Under the pieces are notes generated by a model that saw only the letters and a list, made by a program, of their open reading frames with translations, searched no databases and was not told the origin of the DNA. Below are positions 26,694 through 38,416 of a stretch of 64,000 bases of DNA, piece by piece; the stretch's first letter is position 1, and each line of letters opens with the position of its first letter. Both the position numbers and the translations under genes were made by a program. The DNA is taken from contig CAIKZZ010000001.1 in assembly GCA_903832085.1 (NCBI GenBank), positions 124,001-188,000 on the forward strand, given 5' to 3'. The DNA is from an uncultured Pseudomonadota bacterium (GTDB taxonomy: Bacteria; Pseudomonadota; Gammaproteobacteria; Steroidobacterales; Steroidobacteraceae).

Positions 26694-27167
26694 ATGAACG
26701 ACAACGTGCTCGATATTTTGATTTATCTGTTCGAGAACTATCTCGAATCCGATGATATTCCACAGCCAAGTCGTGATGTCCTACGCGATGAACTCGAGCA
26801 CGCCGGTTTTGCCAAAACAGGCATAGAGCGGGCTCTAGAATGGCTGGAAGGGCTATCCATGGAGACGCCCGCAACGGTCAACCCGGTCAATCAACGCTCA
26901 TTTCGTGTTTTCAATGGCCACGAGCAAGCGCGCTTGACGGCAGAGGTACGCGGCTACCTTATTCAACTAGAAACAATCGGTATTTTATCTGCTAGCCAAC
27001 GTGAGTTAGTTATAGACAGACTGCTGGCTCTAGATGCCGAAGAAATTGATATTGAACAAATGAAGTGGGTTGTACTGATGGTGCTCTTTAGCCAACCAGG
27101 CCAAGAATTAGCCTATCAACGCATGGAAGATCTGGTTTTCGAAGGCCAATCGTCCGCGATTCATTAA
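26694..27167 (+). CDS. smg: Smg / DUF494 family protein
   Basis: A 157-residue cytoplasmic protein of the Smg (DUF494) family, whose biochemical role is unknown. The start MNDNVLDILIYLFENY lines up with the family N-terminus, which favours the ATG at 26694 over the one at 26682. The conserved C-terminal part reads IDIEQMKWVVLMVLF. In most gammaproteobacteria smg follows dprA and precedes topA; here topA follows after 75 bases, but dprA is missing and only a 247-base gap with a terminator separates smg from the LysM gene. Confidence 0.88.
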   Translation: MNDNVLDILIYLFENYLESDDIPQPSRDVLRDELEHAGFAKTGIERALEWLEGLSMETPATVNPVNQRSFRVFNGHEQARLTAEVRGYLIQLETIGILSASQRELVIDRLLALDAEEIDIEQMKWVVLMVLFSQPGQELAYQRMEDLVFEGQSSAIH

Positions 27168-27242
27168 AATTCCTATATGTCTTTACTATCCAACCGATTC
27201 CATAGCCACGCCGTCGTTACGGCCGCTTAGTTCCTAAGGCTC

Positions 27243-29732
27243 ATGAGCAACAATCTCGTCATCGTTGAATCGCCTGCTAAGGCCAAAACCATCAAGAAGT
27301 ACCTTGGTAAGGACTTTGAAGTGCTCGCCTCCTACGGGCACGTGCGCGATCTCGTGCCAAAAGAAGGCGCCGTCGACCCAAACCACGCCTTTGCGATGCG
27401 TTATGAGCTGATTGAGCGGAATGAGAAACACGTAGATGCGATCGAAAAAGCGCTTAAGAAAGCCAGCTGCTTATATTTGGCGACTGACCCTGATCGAGAG
27501 GGAGAAGCCATCTCGTGGCATTTAAGCGAGATATTAAAAGAGCGTGGCGCTCTTAAAGACAAGACCGTCTTTAGGGCAAAGTTCTTTGAAATAACGAAAA
27601 CCGAAATTCAGAAAGCGATTGCTGCGCCAGAAGCGCTCTCCACTGAGCTAGTAAACGCACAACAGGCGCGCCGCGCGCTCGACTATCTCGTTGGCTTTAA
27701 TCTATCACCGCTACTATGGAAAAAAATAATGCCTGGCCTGTCGGCTGGGCGAGTTCAAAGCGTAGCGTTACGTTTAATCTGTGAGCGTGAAGCAGAAATC
27801 GCAGCTTTCATTCGTCAAGAATACTGGACCCTTGAAGTCGATGCGGCGAAAGACGGGCAGCCATTCAAAGCAAGAGTTATTGAAGTTGATGGCGAAAAGT
27901 TAGAATCCGACGTCAGTCGTAGTCGCTTTAGCCTTACCAATGAGTCTGCAGCCCGTGCAGTTGAGCAAAAACTAAATGCCGCCTGCGCAGGTCGCCTACG
28001 CGTCGTTAACGTCGAGGCAAAACCACGCTCACGCAGCCCTCAGGGCCCATTTCGTACTTCCACGTTGCAGCAAGCGGCAGCGAACCGGCTAGGCTTCAGC
28101 GCTCGCCGAACGATGCAGCTAGCCCAGAAATTATACGAGGGCGTCGATTTTGGTGAGGGCCCTGTCGGACTAATTACCTACATGCGTACAGACTCGACAT
28201 CTCTTTCTGTTGACGCAATTGGGGCAATCCGCACCACCATTCTCAGCCTGTATGGCAAAGAAGCCTTGCCAGACGCGCCAAGAAGCTACGCCAACAAGCA
28301 AAAGAACGCCCAAGAAGCGCACGAAGCCATTCGCCCCACATCATCAGACAACACGCCTGAGAAACTACGTGGCCTAATTGATGAGGACATGTGGCGGCTA
28401 TATTCGCTCATCTGGAAACGCACGGTTGCATCTCAGATGACCAATGCGATCTTTGAGCAGGTCACCGTCACAATGCACCCATCTCTCACGGCCCCTGCAA
28501 TAGCGCCAGTCGGCGTCATACGCGCCAGCGGCTCCACACTGGTAAAACCTGGATACCTAGCAGCTTACGAAGTTGACCGTAATGATGACGATGATGATGC
28601 GGAAGAAAGCGGAAGATTACCTGCGTTCGTAACAGGCGACTTACCTGAACTGATCGAACTGCGTCCTGAACAGCATTATACGGAGCCACCACCTCGTTAC
28701 ACCGAGGCCGGCTTGGTCAAAGCCCTCGAGGAACGCGGCATTGGCCGCCCATCTACCTATGCATCCATTATTGAAACGTTGCGTGGTCGCAAGTATGTAG
28801 AGGATGAAAGGCGCAACTTTGTGCCCACGGATACGGGAAAAATCGTTAGCCAGTTTTTAGTGAAGTTTTTCCCACAATATGTGGACTACGACTTTACAGC
28901 TCGCCTCGAAGACGATCTTGACGAAATTTCGCGTGGCGAAAAAGAATGGATACCCGTACTAACTCAGTTCTGGCAGCCATTTATCGAACGCGTGCGAGAT
29001 ATTGAGGCAAACGTTAGCCGTGAACAGGTAGCGCAGTCACGTCAGCTTGGTGTGGACGAAATCTCGGGTAGACCTGTCAGCGTCCGCGTAGGCCAATATG
29101 GACCTTTCGTTCAACTAGGCACCAAGGACGATGTCGAAAAGCCCAAGTTTGCTGGGTTGCGTCCGGGCCAGAAAATGGACACCATCACGCTTGTCGAAGC
29201 GATGAAACTCTTTACGCTGCCGCGTGTGCTCGGTGAACTTCCCACCGGGGAAACTGTCTCGGTCGGTATCGGTCGGTTCGGTCCATTCATCAAGTATGGC
29301 GCTAAATATGTCTCAGTTAAGACTGACGACCCATATGCCGTGGAATTTCCACGCGCCATCGAATTGATCGAAGAAAAGAAGGTCGCAGATGCGGCACGAT
29401 TATTACGTGACTATGGTGTAGATGATATTCAGGTTCTGAATGGGCGCTTTGGAGCTTACCTTACTGATGGTAAGCGTAATGCAAAAATCCCCAAAGACCG
29501 GGACCCTACAAGTGTGTCGCTCGAGGAGGCGCGCTTGTTAATAGCAGCCGCACCATTACGCGGTACTTCCCGTTTTGGTCGCAAGAAAGCTGGGTCGGGT
29601 AAATTTAAGTCGGCTGCCTCTAAGAAAAAGACAGCCGAGCCACCGGCCATCGAAGCTCCAAAGAAGGTCGCTAAGCCGCGCGCTAAGACTGTTAAGAAAA
29701 AAACATCGCGCAAGGCCGCTGTTAAAAAATAG
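27243..29732 (+). CDS. topA: DNA topoisomerase I
   Basis: An 829-residue type IA topoisomerase that relaxes negative supercoils. The TOPRIM domain covers about residues 4-140 (LVIVESPAKAKTIKKYLG, then ATDPDREGEAISWH). The catalytic Tyr is in LITYMRTDSTS near residue 313. After the core, the C-terminus has Topo_C repeats (GQYGPFVQLG, GRFGPFIKYG, GRFGAYLTDG) and a Lys/Ala-rich tail of about 60 residues; the Cys-rich zinc fingers of the E. coli enzyme are absent. This type is usual in Xanthomonas- and Burkholderia-like bacteria. Confidence 0.95.
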   Translation: MSNNLVIVESPAKAKTIKKYLGKDFEVLASYGHVRDLVPKEGAVDPNHAFAMRYELIERNEKHVDAIEKALKKASCLYLATDPDREGEAISWHLSEILKERGALKDKTVFRAKFFEITKTEIQKAIAAPEALSTELVNAQQARRALDYLVGFNLSPLLWKKIMPGLSAGRVQSVALRLICEREAEIAAFIRQEYWTLEVDAAKDGQPFKARVIEVDGEKLESDVSRSRFSLTNESAARAVEQKLNAACAGRLRVVNVEAKPRSRSPQGPFRTSTLQQAAANRLGFSARRTMQLAQKLYEGVDFGEGPVGLITYMRTDSTSLSVDAIGAIRTTILSLYGKEALPDAPRSYANKQKNAQEAHEAIRPTSSDNTPEKLRGLIDEDMWRLYSLIWKRTVASQMTNAIFEQVTVTMHPSLTAPAIAPVGVIRASGSTLVKPGYLAAYEVDRNDDDDDAEESGRLPAFVTGDLPELIELRPEQHYTEPPPRYTEAGLVKALEERGIGRPSTYASIIETLRGRKYVEDERRNFVPTDTGKIVSQFLVKFFPQYVDYDFTARLEDDLDEISRGEKEWIPVLTQFWQPFIERVRDIEANVSREQVAQSRQLGVDEISGRPVSVRVGQYGPFVQLGTKDDVEKPKFAGLRPGQKMDTITLVEAMKLFTLPRVLGELPTGETVSVGIGRFGPFIKYGAKYVSVKTDDPYAVEFPRAIELIEEKKVADAARLLRDYGVDDIQVLNGRFGAYLTDGKRNAKIPKDRDPTSVSLEEARLLIAAAPLRGTSRFGRKKAGSGKFKSAASKKKTAEPPAIEAPKKVAKPRAKTVKKKTSRKAAVKK

Positions 29733-29774
29733 CTCCGTAGTGCTTGCCCGCTTAAACAGCCACGTAAGACTTGT

Positions 29775-30692
29775 ATGAACCCTGATAAAGCCGCTGTCCG
29801 CGAATACCTTTCTGAGCTGCAAGACAGCATCACGACAGCAATCGAACAGCTCGATGGCGGCGGGCACTTTCAGAGTGATCTATGGGTGCGTCCCGGCGGT
29901 GGCGGCGGTGACAGTCGCGTCTTGAAAAGTGGCCGTATATTTGAACAAGCGGGTGTCGGTTTTTCACATGTTATGGGTGAAGGACTACCACCATCTGCTA
30001 CCCAAGGACGCCCGGATCTTGCCGGCGCCTCTTTTGAGGCGATGGGGGTCTCCTTAGTGTTTCACCCAACGAATCCTTTTATCCCAACTACACATATGAA
30101 CGTGCGGTTCTTTATCGCCGAGAAAGCCGGTCAGCCGCCGGTTTGGTGGTTCGGTGGAGGATACGATCTGACTCCTTACTATCCGTTCGAGGAAGACGTA
30201 GTGCATTGGCACCAAACAGCCTACGATGCCTGCGCCCCCTTTGGTAAAAACGTATATAAAAATTATAAGAGCTGGTGTGATGAGTACTTTTATCTCAAAC
30301 ACCGTAAAGAAACTCGCGGTGTTGGTGGCGTCTTTTTTGATGACCTAAACGAATGGGGCTTCGCGCGTAGCTTTGAATTCCAACGAGCGATTGGCAGTAG
30401 TTTTTTACGAGCTTATGTGCCTATTGTGACAAAAAGACGCGCCTCTGATTACAGCGAGCGTGAGCGTCAGTTTCAACTATACCGTCGTGGCCGATACGTT
30501 GAGTTCAACCTAGTTTATGACCGTGGAACGCTTTTTGGACTACAGTCTGGTGGACGCACTGAGTCAATCCTTATGTCGCTGCCACCATTGGTGCGCTGGG
30601 AGCCAAACTATGAACCAGAGCCTAATAGTCAGGAGGCGCGCCTTTCCTCCGATTACTTGAAGCCACGTGATTGGCTCTCTAATGGCTCTTAA
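29775..30692 (+). CDS. hemF: Oxygen-dependent coproporphyrinogen III oxidase
   Basis: A 305-residue enzyme that converts coproporphyrinogen III to protoporphyrinogen IX using molecular oxygen. Conserved blocks are complete: [27 protein letters not shown] with the catalytic His, [14 protein letters not shown], and [32 protein letters not shown]. It stands in a plus-strand run with hemB two genes later, and hemE lies at the end of the window. The need for O2 points to an aerobic or microaerobic life. Confidence 0.96.
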   Translation: MNPDKAAVREYLSELQDSITTAIEQLDGGGHFQSDLWVRPGGGGGDSRVLKSGRIFEQAGVGFSHVMGEGLPPSATQGRPDLAGASFEAMGVSLVFHPTNPFIPTTHMNVRFFIAEKAGQPPVWWFGGGYDLTPYYPFEEDVVHWHQTAYDACAPFGKNVYKNYKSWCDEYFYLKHRKETRGVGGVFFDDLNEWGFARSFEFQRAIGSSFLRAYVPIVTKRRASDYSERERQFQLYRRGRYVEFNLVYDRGTLFGLQSGGRTESILMSLPPLVRWEPNYEPEPNSQEARLSSDYLKPRDWLSNGS

Positions 30693-30744
30693 TAAATTAA
30701 TCTTCCCCGCGGACATCAGCAATGGTTCAGCGTAAGCTGCGACC

Positions 30745-31587
30745 GTGAACTACCGCCACGCCTACCATGCAGGAAATTTTGCTGACGTTCTAAAACACGT
30801 CGTGCTGATAGCGCTGCTGGATTATCTGGGACGTAAACCCAGCCCATTCTTCTATTTAGATACCCACGCTGGCCGTGGTTGGTACCCCGTAGACTCCGCG
30901 GAAACCCAACGTGGCGGCGAATACCGCGCTGGCGTGCTGCGACTGCTAGGCACAGACGCCGTTCCGCTTGGCCCGGTGAGCCGCTACCTTGAACTTGTAA
31001 GATCTCTCGGTGTCGAGGGAGATAAACTCGTAGCGATTCCTGGGTCACCGTTGCTTGCGCTTGCGGCGATGCGTGACTGTGACGAAGCCTCCCTGTGCGA
31101 ACTAGAGTCTCGAGAGGTCCTGGCTTTAAGACGATCAATTCGTGACTCACGCTCTCATATCCACGAGCGCGATGGATACGGAGCGCTCACGGCCCTCCTC
31201 CCCCCCAAACAGAAACGCGGTCTGGTGCTCATTGATCCTCCATATGAAGCTGCCGACGAATTTGAAAAATTAAAGGCCGCGCTGCTTGTCGGCCTACAGC
31301 GCTGGCCAACAGGTATCTTTGCTGTCTGGTATCCGATCACACAGGAGGACGGATGTAGTCGCTTCCTTGAGCGGATGGCTGGTACGGGCATCCGTAAACA
31401 ACTAGTAGTCGAATTATGCATCCAGCGCGACGACAGCCCAGGGGGCCTAAATGGAGCAGGCATGCTACTTATTAATCCTCCGTGGCAGATTGATGAATAC
31501 CTGGCCCCTGCTCTACCATGGCTACTGCGGCAGCTAAACGCAGATGGTCGTGGACGCTCGCGTGTCAGCTGGCATGTGCCTGAGTAA
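30745..31587 (+). CDS. rlmJ: 23S rRNA (adenine-2030-N6)-methyltransferase
   Basis: A 280-residue methyltransferase of the RlmJ (YhiR) family, which modifies A2030 of 23S rRNA. The N-terminus NYRHAYHAGNFADVLKHVVL is the family signature, and the amino-methylating motif IV is LIDPPYE near residue 165. TFYLDTHAGRG-like FYLDTHAGRGWY is the SAM-binding segment. Translation starts at a GTG 52 bases after hemF. Loss of RlmJ is mild in E. coli; there is no sign of altered function here. Confidence 0.93.
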   Translation: MNYRHAYHAGNFADVLKHVVLIALLDYLGRKPSPFFYLDTHAGRGWYPVDSAETQRGGEYRAGVLRLLGTDAVPLGPVSRYLELVRSLGVEGDKLVAIPGSPLLALAAMRDCDEASLCELESREVLALRRSIRDSRSHIHERDGYGALTALLPPKQKRGLVLIDPPYEAADEFEKLKAALLVGLQRWPTGIFAVWYPITQEDGCSRFLERMAGTGIRKQLVVELCIQRDDSPGGLNGAGMLLINPPWQIDEYLAPALPWLLRQLNADGRGRSRVSWHVPE

Positions 31588-31654
31588 AGAGCACTAAAAA
31601 GCTTGGTGTATGCCACCGTCTTGTGATGAGATTCATTTCCGAAGAAACCGCTAA

Positions 31655-33546
<1,892 letters not shown>

Positions 33547-33547
33547 A

Positions 33548-34075
33548 CTAGCCTCGGTATCGCTCTTTAATTAAAACGTAGTGCTGAGCTGCTTTTTGCA
33601 GCATGTCAATCTCCTGCTCTGTAAGAGGCCGAATTTCACGAGCGGGATTGCCGCGCCAGAGCGTACGTGACCTAAGTCTTTGGCGAGGCGGAACAACACT
33701 CCCTGCTGCAACCATGACATCGTCTTCAGCGACGACGCCATCAAGAACGATAGCTCCCATCCCTATTAAGCAGCGACTCCCTATCGTGCACCCATGTAAC
33801 GTCGCGTTATGCCCCACTGTGACATCATTGCCTAACGTCAAGGGCATACCGCCGTTGTTTTCGGGACCTGCATGCGTGATGTGCAACACGGTCCCGTCCT
33901 GGACATTTGTGCGCTCACCAATCGTAATGCTGTTGTCATCACCACGGACAACCACCATAGGCCAGATTGACGAATCATCGCCAATAATTACCCTTCCGAT
34001 GACCACGGCTGTCTCATCAATGAAGACACGTAAACCGAGTTCTGGGCTATGCCCTTGATACGCACGTAGTGACAC
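33548..34075 (-). CDS. Gamma-type carbonic anhydrase-like protein
   Basis: A 175-residue left-handed beta-helix protein of the gamma carbonic anhydrase family (YrdA-like). Hexapeptide repeats run through the middle of the protein, and the three metal-ligand His residues are in VLHITHAG and GHNATLHG. Family members hydrate CO2 reversibly or bind metal without strong activity; YrdA itself is poorly active. The start is GTG. It follows glutathione reductase with a 14-base gap, so the two are probably co-transcribed. Confidence 0.86.
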   Translation of the reverse strand: MSLRAYQGHSPELGLRVFIDETAVVIGRVIIGDDSSIWPMVVVRGDDNSITIGERTNVQDGTVLHITHAGPENNGGMPLTLGNDVTVGHNATLHGCTIGSRCLIGMGAIVLDGVVAEDDVMVAAGSVVPPRQRLRSRTLWRGNPAREIRPLTEQEIDMLQKAAQHYVLIKERYRG

Positions 34076-34089
34076 AGCAGCCTCCTTTA

Positions 34090-35439
34090 TCAGCGCATGG
34101 TGACAAATTCTTCAGCGGCGGTAGGATGAATTGCAACTGTGTCATCAAAATCTTTTTTGGTAGCACCCATTTTTATTGCTACAGCAAACCCCTGTAGCAT
34201 CTCATCCGCGCCTTGACCAATCACATGTAATCCAACAATCCGTTGCTCAGAACCCACGCAGACTAGTTTCATTTCTGTACGTTGCTTTTTAGTCGCGAGT
34301 GAGTAGTACATGGGTACAAAATCAGATTTATATATCGTCACGGCATCACCATATTGTGCGCGTGCCTCTAATTCGGTCATCCCAACCGTACCGATCGGGG
34401 GATGCGAGAAAACTACTGACGGTATTAGTTCATAACTCAAATGACGGTCGGCCTGATTATTAAATAGCCGATCTGCTAATCGACGCCCAGCGGCAATAGC
34501 CACAGGAGTTAATTGAGCCCGCCCAGTGATATCACCGATCGCATAAATTCCGCTGACATTTGTATTCTGGAAATCATCAGTCGTAATAAAGCCTGCTTTA
34601 TCTGCGGCGATTCCTGCGGCGGCTATGTCAAGCCCATCAAGCATTGGTTCGCGTCCAATCGCCCACAACACGCAGTCAAAGGGCCCGACCTTTCGCTCGT
34701 CCGCCAACACTACCTCAAGGGTACGGCCACTCATCTTCCTAAGCACTTTTGGCACCGCGTCCGATAGTAACGTAAGACCATCGGCTGATAACTCGCGCAT
34801 CAGAGCTTTAGAAATCATCTCATCGAATGTGCGCAAAACACGGTCTTTTCTAAACAGCACCGTTACAGCGCTGCCTAGAGCCGCAAAAGAACTTGCGAGC
34901 TCGACTGCAATGTAGCCACTACCAATGATTGCAACGCGCTCTGGTCGGTCCTTTAAGTCGAAATATCCATCTGATGTAATTCCGAGTTCAGCGCCCTCGA
35001 TGTTCGGCACGCCAGGTTTACCACCAGTCGCAAGAGTGATGTGGGGGGCAGTCACCCGACGACCATCGACATCTATGGTGTGAGAGTCTATAAAGCGGGC
35101 GATGCCGCGCAGCCAAGTAATGCTTTTTTTAGCAAGGTTGGTTTCGTATATACCATTCAGGCGAGCGATATAGGCGTCTCGAGCGACTTTTAGGCGTGAC
35201 CAATCGTGCCCATGAGTTGCAAGGCTAAAACCATAATCATGTGCATCAGCGACGGCATGGGCTATGCCGGCTGCGTTCCACATCACTTTTTTCGGAATAC
35301 AGCCAACATTGACGCATGTACCACCAAGCCTCGCCGACTCGATGACAGCCACTTTGGCACCATATTGTGCGGCGCGTTGCGCGGTAGCCAACCCGCCGCT
35401 ACCACCACCGACGGCTATGTAGTCAAATGTATCAGTCAT
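34090..35439 (-). CDS. gor: Glutathione-disulfide reductase
   Basis: A 449-residue flavoprotein disulfide reductase that regenerates glutathione with NADPH. The FAD site is [14 protein letters not shown], the redox-active pair is [12 protein letters not shown] (about residues 40-51), the NADPH-binding segment is [14 protein letters not shown] followed by the Arg-containing [12 protein letters not shown], and the catalytic C-terminal HPTAAEE is present. All features favour glutathione over trypanothione or lipoamide. A perfect palindrome 14 bases upstream (35453-35468) may control it. Confidence 0.93.
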   Translation of the reverse strand: MTDTFDYIAVGGGSGGLATAQRAAQYGAKVAVIESARLGGTCVNVGCIPKKVMWNAAGIAHAVADAHDYGFSLATHGHDWSRLKVARDAYIARLNGIYETNLAKKSITWLRGIARFIDSHTIDVDGRRVTAPHITLATGGKPGVPNIEGAELGITSDGYFDLKDRPERVAIIGSGYIAVELASSFAALGSAVTVLFRKDRVLRTFDEMISKALMRELSADGLTLLSDAVPKVLRKMSGRTLEVVLADERKVGPFDCVLWAIGREPMLDGLDIAAAGIAADKAGFITTDDFQNTNVSGIYAIGDITGRAQLTPVAIAAGRRLADRLFNNQADRHLSYELIPSVVFSHPPIGTVGMTELEARAQYGDAVTIYKSDFVPMYYSLATKKQRTEMKLVCVGSEQRIVGLHVIGQGADEMLQGFAVAIKMGATKKDFDDTVAIHPTAAEEFVTMR

Positions 35440-35452
35440 ATTTCCACACTAT

Positions 35453-35468
35453 TGGAATAGGTATTCCA
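35453..35468. promoter_or_regulatory. 16-bp palindrome between gor and prlC (candidate operator)
   Basis: TGGAATAGGTATTCCA: two perfect seven-base arms around GG. It begins 14 bases upstream of the gor start codon in the 99-base divergent gap with prlC, a position where a bound protein would block gor expression. It does not match the OxyR half-site spacing that might be expected for gor. Confidence 0.45.
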
Positions 35469-35538
35469 TCATAATCTTGTCTAATCAGTCCTGCGCGCTC
35501 TGTTAGCATTTGGGATCGTATAAATGGTAGGTTTTTCT

Positions 35539-37560
35539 ATGATGAATCCGCTGCTGGCCACCGACGCACTGCCAAATTATGACCTTATTAAGCCTGAGCA
35601 TGCTGAAGATGCGGTGCACACGCAGATTATCGCCAATCGGGCGGAAATAGAGAAGCTGCTCGCTAGCCCATCAGTAACGTTTGAGGGCCTTGTAAAGCCA
35701 TTCGAGGTACTTCAACACCGGCTCAGTCAGATATTTGCGCCTATTAGCCATTTGAATGCAGTTGCTAACACGGCACCGCTACGAGAGGCATACGCCAAGT
35801 GTATCGGCCTACTCACTGCTTATCACACTGAAGTCGGCCAGCACACAGGGTTGGCAGCCGCCTACGCGCACATTTTTTCGACACAGAAACTGACACTATC
35901 AGCGGCAGAACAGCGCATCGTGATGAACGCCATCAGAGATTTTCGCCTAGCCGGCATCGAATTGGCAGCAGCGGAGCGTAACCGCTTCGGTACAATTATG
36001 CAGGCCCTAGCTCGCTCCCAATCCCTATTCGAGGAGCATGTTCTTGACGCGACACGAGCTTGGTCTTTTCATGCTACAGATTCTACCCAGATCAGTGGTC
36101 TGCCGCCTCACATAATCGACCAAGCGCAGCGTGCAGCAACTGCTGCTGGTAAGCCTGGTTGGTTGTTTTACTTAGACCAACCGACCTATGTGGCTGCGGT
36201 GACTCATGCCGACTCTAGAGCATTGCGTAAACTGTTCTATGAAGCATGGGTAACACGTGCATCTGATACCGGCCCTCATTCACCCTCCTACGATAACGGG
36301 CCTTTACTGACTGAAATTCTAACACTACGCCATGAAGCGGCAACGCTACTTGGGTTTAGTAACTATGCCGAGCTCTCGCTCGCTACGAAAATGGCGAAAA
36401 ACACAGACGAAGTCTTGACGTTTCTGCGCGATATGGCAGCAAAGTATTTGCCTACAGCGCGCGTCGAGTTCGCCACTTTAAGCGCGTTCGCTGGCTTTGC
36501 GATCGAAGCATGGGACGTCGCCTACTACTCCGATAAGTTGCAACAAAAGGAACATAATATATCGGAAGAAGCACTACGGCCTTGGTTCCCTCTCACACGT
36601 GTACTGCCAGGTCTCTTTCAGATTATCGAAAAGCTATACGGAGTCTCCATAACGGAGCGCTCTGGGGTCTGTGTCTGGGACCCCACGGTTCGATATTTTG
36701 CTGTTGCAGACTCCTCAGGCACTGAGATTGGCGGTTTATATGCTGATTTTTACGCCCGTCAAGGTAAGCGGGCCGGCGCATGGATGTCAGAGATCACAGT
36801 CCGCAAACAGATATTTGGATCATTGACCATCCCTGTAGCAAATGTTGTTTGTAACTTCACCTTGCCCGCACCGCAGGCAAGCGCGTTACTCACTCACTCT
36901 GAAGTTGTGACGCTTTTTCATGAGTTCGGCCATGCGTTACATCATCTGCTTACCACGGTTGACTATCCTAGCATCGCTGGAATTAATGGCGTGCCGTGGG
37001 ATGCTGTTGAATTACCGAGCCAGCTAATGGAGCAATGGGCGTGGCGAGCTGAGTGCTTGCCTCTAATTTCTGGCCATGTGGACACCGGTGAGCCACTGTC
37101 GGAGGCAGTACTCACGGACTTGCTTGCGACGCGACGGTTCCAGGCGGGGCTTGCTTCGGTACGGCAGCTTGAATTTGCACTTTTTGATTTTGTTATTCAT
37201 TCACAGCCCGCTGCTCCAAAAACCACTGATAGCATCTACGGATTACTTGAGAGTGTCCGGAGCGATATTTCGGTCGTCCCAAGCTGTCCATTTAATCGCT
37301 TCGCTCATAGCTTTATGCATATATTTTCTGGTGGTTATGCTGCGGGCTATTACAGCTATAAATGGGCAGAGGTATTGTCAGCAGATGTCTTTGCGGCGTT
37401 TATGGAAAGAGGCATCTTCGATACAATAACGGCGAAGCGTTTTTTGGCGAGTACGTTGTCACAAGGAGGCGCATGCGATCAGATGGAGGCGTTTGTAGCG
37501 TTTCGAGGTCATCGCCCAGACGGTAACTATTTGCTGCGGCAAGACGGAGTGTCGGTATGA
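35539..37560 (+). CDS. prlC: Oligopeptidase A (M3 metallopeptidase)
   Basis: A cytoplasmic zinc metallopeptidase of about 673 residues that degrades oligopeptides, including cleaved signal peptides. The zinc motif is HEFGHALHH near residue 462, with the third ligand region WDAVELPSQLMEQW downstream. The start MMNPLL at 35539 matches the E. coli N-terminus; an ATG at 35524 would add five residues. The stop overlaps the xthA ATG by four bases. The family length of about 680 is normal. Confidence 0.93.
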   Translation: MMNPLLATDALPNYDLIKPEHAEDAVHTQIIANRAEIEKLLASPSVTFEGLVKPFEVLQHRLSQIFAPISHLNAVANTAPLREAYAKCIGLLTAYHTEVGQHTGLAAAYAHIFSTQKLTLSAAEQRIVMNAIRDFRLAGIELAAAERNRFGTIMQALARSQSLFEEHVLDATRAWSFHATDSTQISGLPPHIIDQAQRAATAAGKPGWLFYLDQPTYVAAVTHADSRALRKLFYEAWVTRASDTGPHSPSYDNGPLLTEILTLRHEAATLLGFSNYAELSLATKMAKNTDEVLTFLRDMAAKYLPTARVEFATLSAFAGFAIEAWDVAYYSDKLQQKEHNISEEALRPWFPLTRVLPGLFQIIEKLYGVSITERSGVCVWDPTVRYFAVADSSGTEIGGLYADFYARQGKRAGAWMSEITVRKQIFGSLTIPVANVVCNFTLPAPQASALLTHSEVVTLFHEFGHALHHLLTTVDYPSIAGINGVPWDAVELPSQLMEQWAWRAECLPLISGHVDTGEPLSEAVLTDLLATRRFQAGLASVRQLEFALFDFVIHSQPAAPKTTDSIYGLLESVRSDISVVPSCPFNRFAHSFMHIFSGGYAAGYYSYKWAEVLSADVFAAFMERGIFDTITAKRFLASTLSQGGACDQMEAFVAFRGHRPDGNYLLRQDGVSV

Positions 37561-38342
37561 GTGGGAGGTCATTTAGCGTTGCAACATGGAACGTAAATTC
37601 ACTTAAGGTAAGGCTTCCTCATCTTGGACAGTGGCTGCAGTCTTCACACGTTGATGTCGTGGCACTCCAGGAAACAAAAGTGACGGATGCCGACTTCCCG
37701 TTTGATGAGATTCGGGATTTAGGATATCGCGTCGTTGCACATGGACAGCGGACCTATAACGGCGTGGCGTTACTTGCCAGGTCGGAGATATCAGATGTCC
37801 TTTGTGGAATTCCAGACTTTTCTGATGAGCAAGCTCGCGTTCTTGCAGCGACGGTTGAAGGCGTGCGCATCATTGACGTGTATGTTCCAAATGGGCAAAG
37901 CGTGGGATCAGACAAGTACCTTTACAAGCTGCGTTGGCTTGACGCACTGCGTACATACTTGACCGCAGCGCTACAGGAATATTCTAAAGTTATTGTGCTT
38001 GGAGATTTTAATATCGCGCCTGAGGATCGGGACGTTCATGACGTAAAAGCATGGGAAGGGCAAGTGCTCGTAAGTGAGCCGGAACGCGCCGCTCTGGCGG
38101 GCATTCTTGATCTTGGTTTTATTGATACCTTCCGACAGTCCTCACAAGCTGCTGGCGCTTACAGTTGGTGGGATTATCGGCAGGGAGCCTTCAGGCACAA
38201 CGCTGGTTTGCGCATCGACTTGGTTCTAGCGAGTGAGCGCCTATCGAAGGATCTTGATGGCTGCCTGATTGAGCGCGAGCCGCGAGGCTGGGAACGTCCA
38301 TCCGACCACACGCCAGTGGTAGCCTCATTTAACTTAAAGTAG
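37557..38342 (+). CDS. xthA: Exodeoxyribonuclease III
   Basis: A 261-residue AP endonuclease and 3'-exonuclease of the base-excision repair pathway. The EEP-family motifs are complete: TWNVNSLKVRLPHL, LQETKV with the metal Glu, GDFNIAPEDRDVHD, RIDLVLAS and the catalytic SDHTPVV at the C-terminus. It is translationally coupled to prlC through an ATGA overlap, a pairing that need not mean a shared pathway. The gap to the following HD-domain gene is 74 bases. Confidence 0.95.
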   Translation: MSGRSFSVATWNVNSLKVRLPHLGQWLQSSHVDVVALQETKVTDADFPFDEIRDLGYRVVAHGQRTYNGVALLARSEISDVLCGIPDFSDEQARVLAATVEGVRIIDVYVPNGQSVGSDKYLYKLRWLDALRTYLTAALQEYSKVIVLGDFNIAPEDRDVHDVKAWEGQVLVSEPERAALAGILDLGFIDTFRQSSQAAGAYSWWDYRQGAFRHNAGLRIDLVLASERLSKDLDGCLIEREPRGWERPSDHTPVVASFNLK

Positions 38343-38416
38343 ACCATCCTCATACTGAGACTCGAATTCGTGACTAGCACACTGATCGCCGCTACAAATT
38401 GGCGTAAGCTTGGTCC

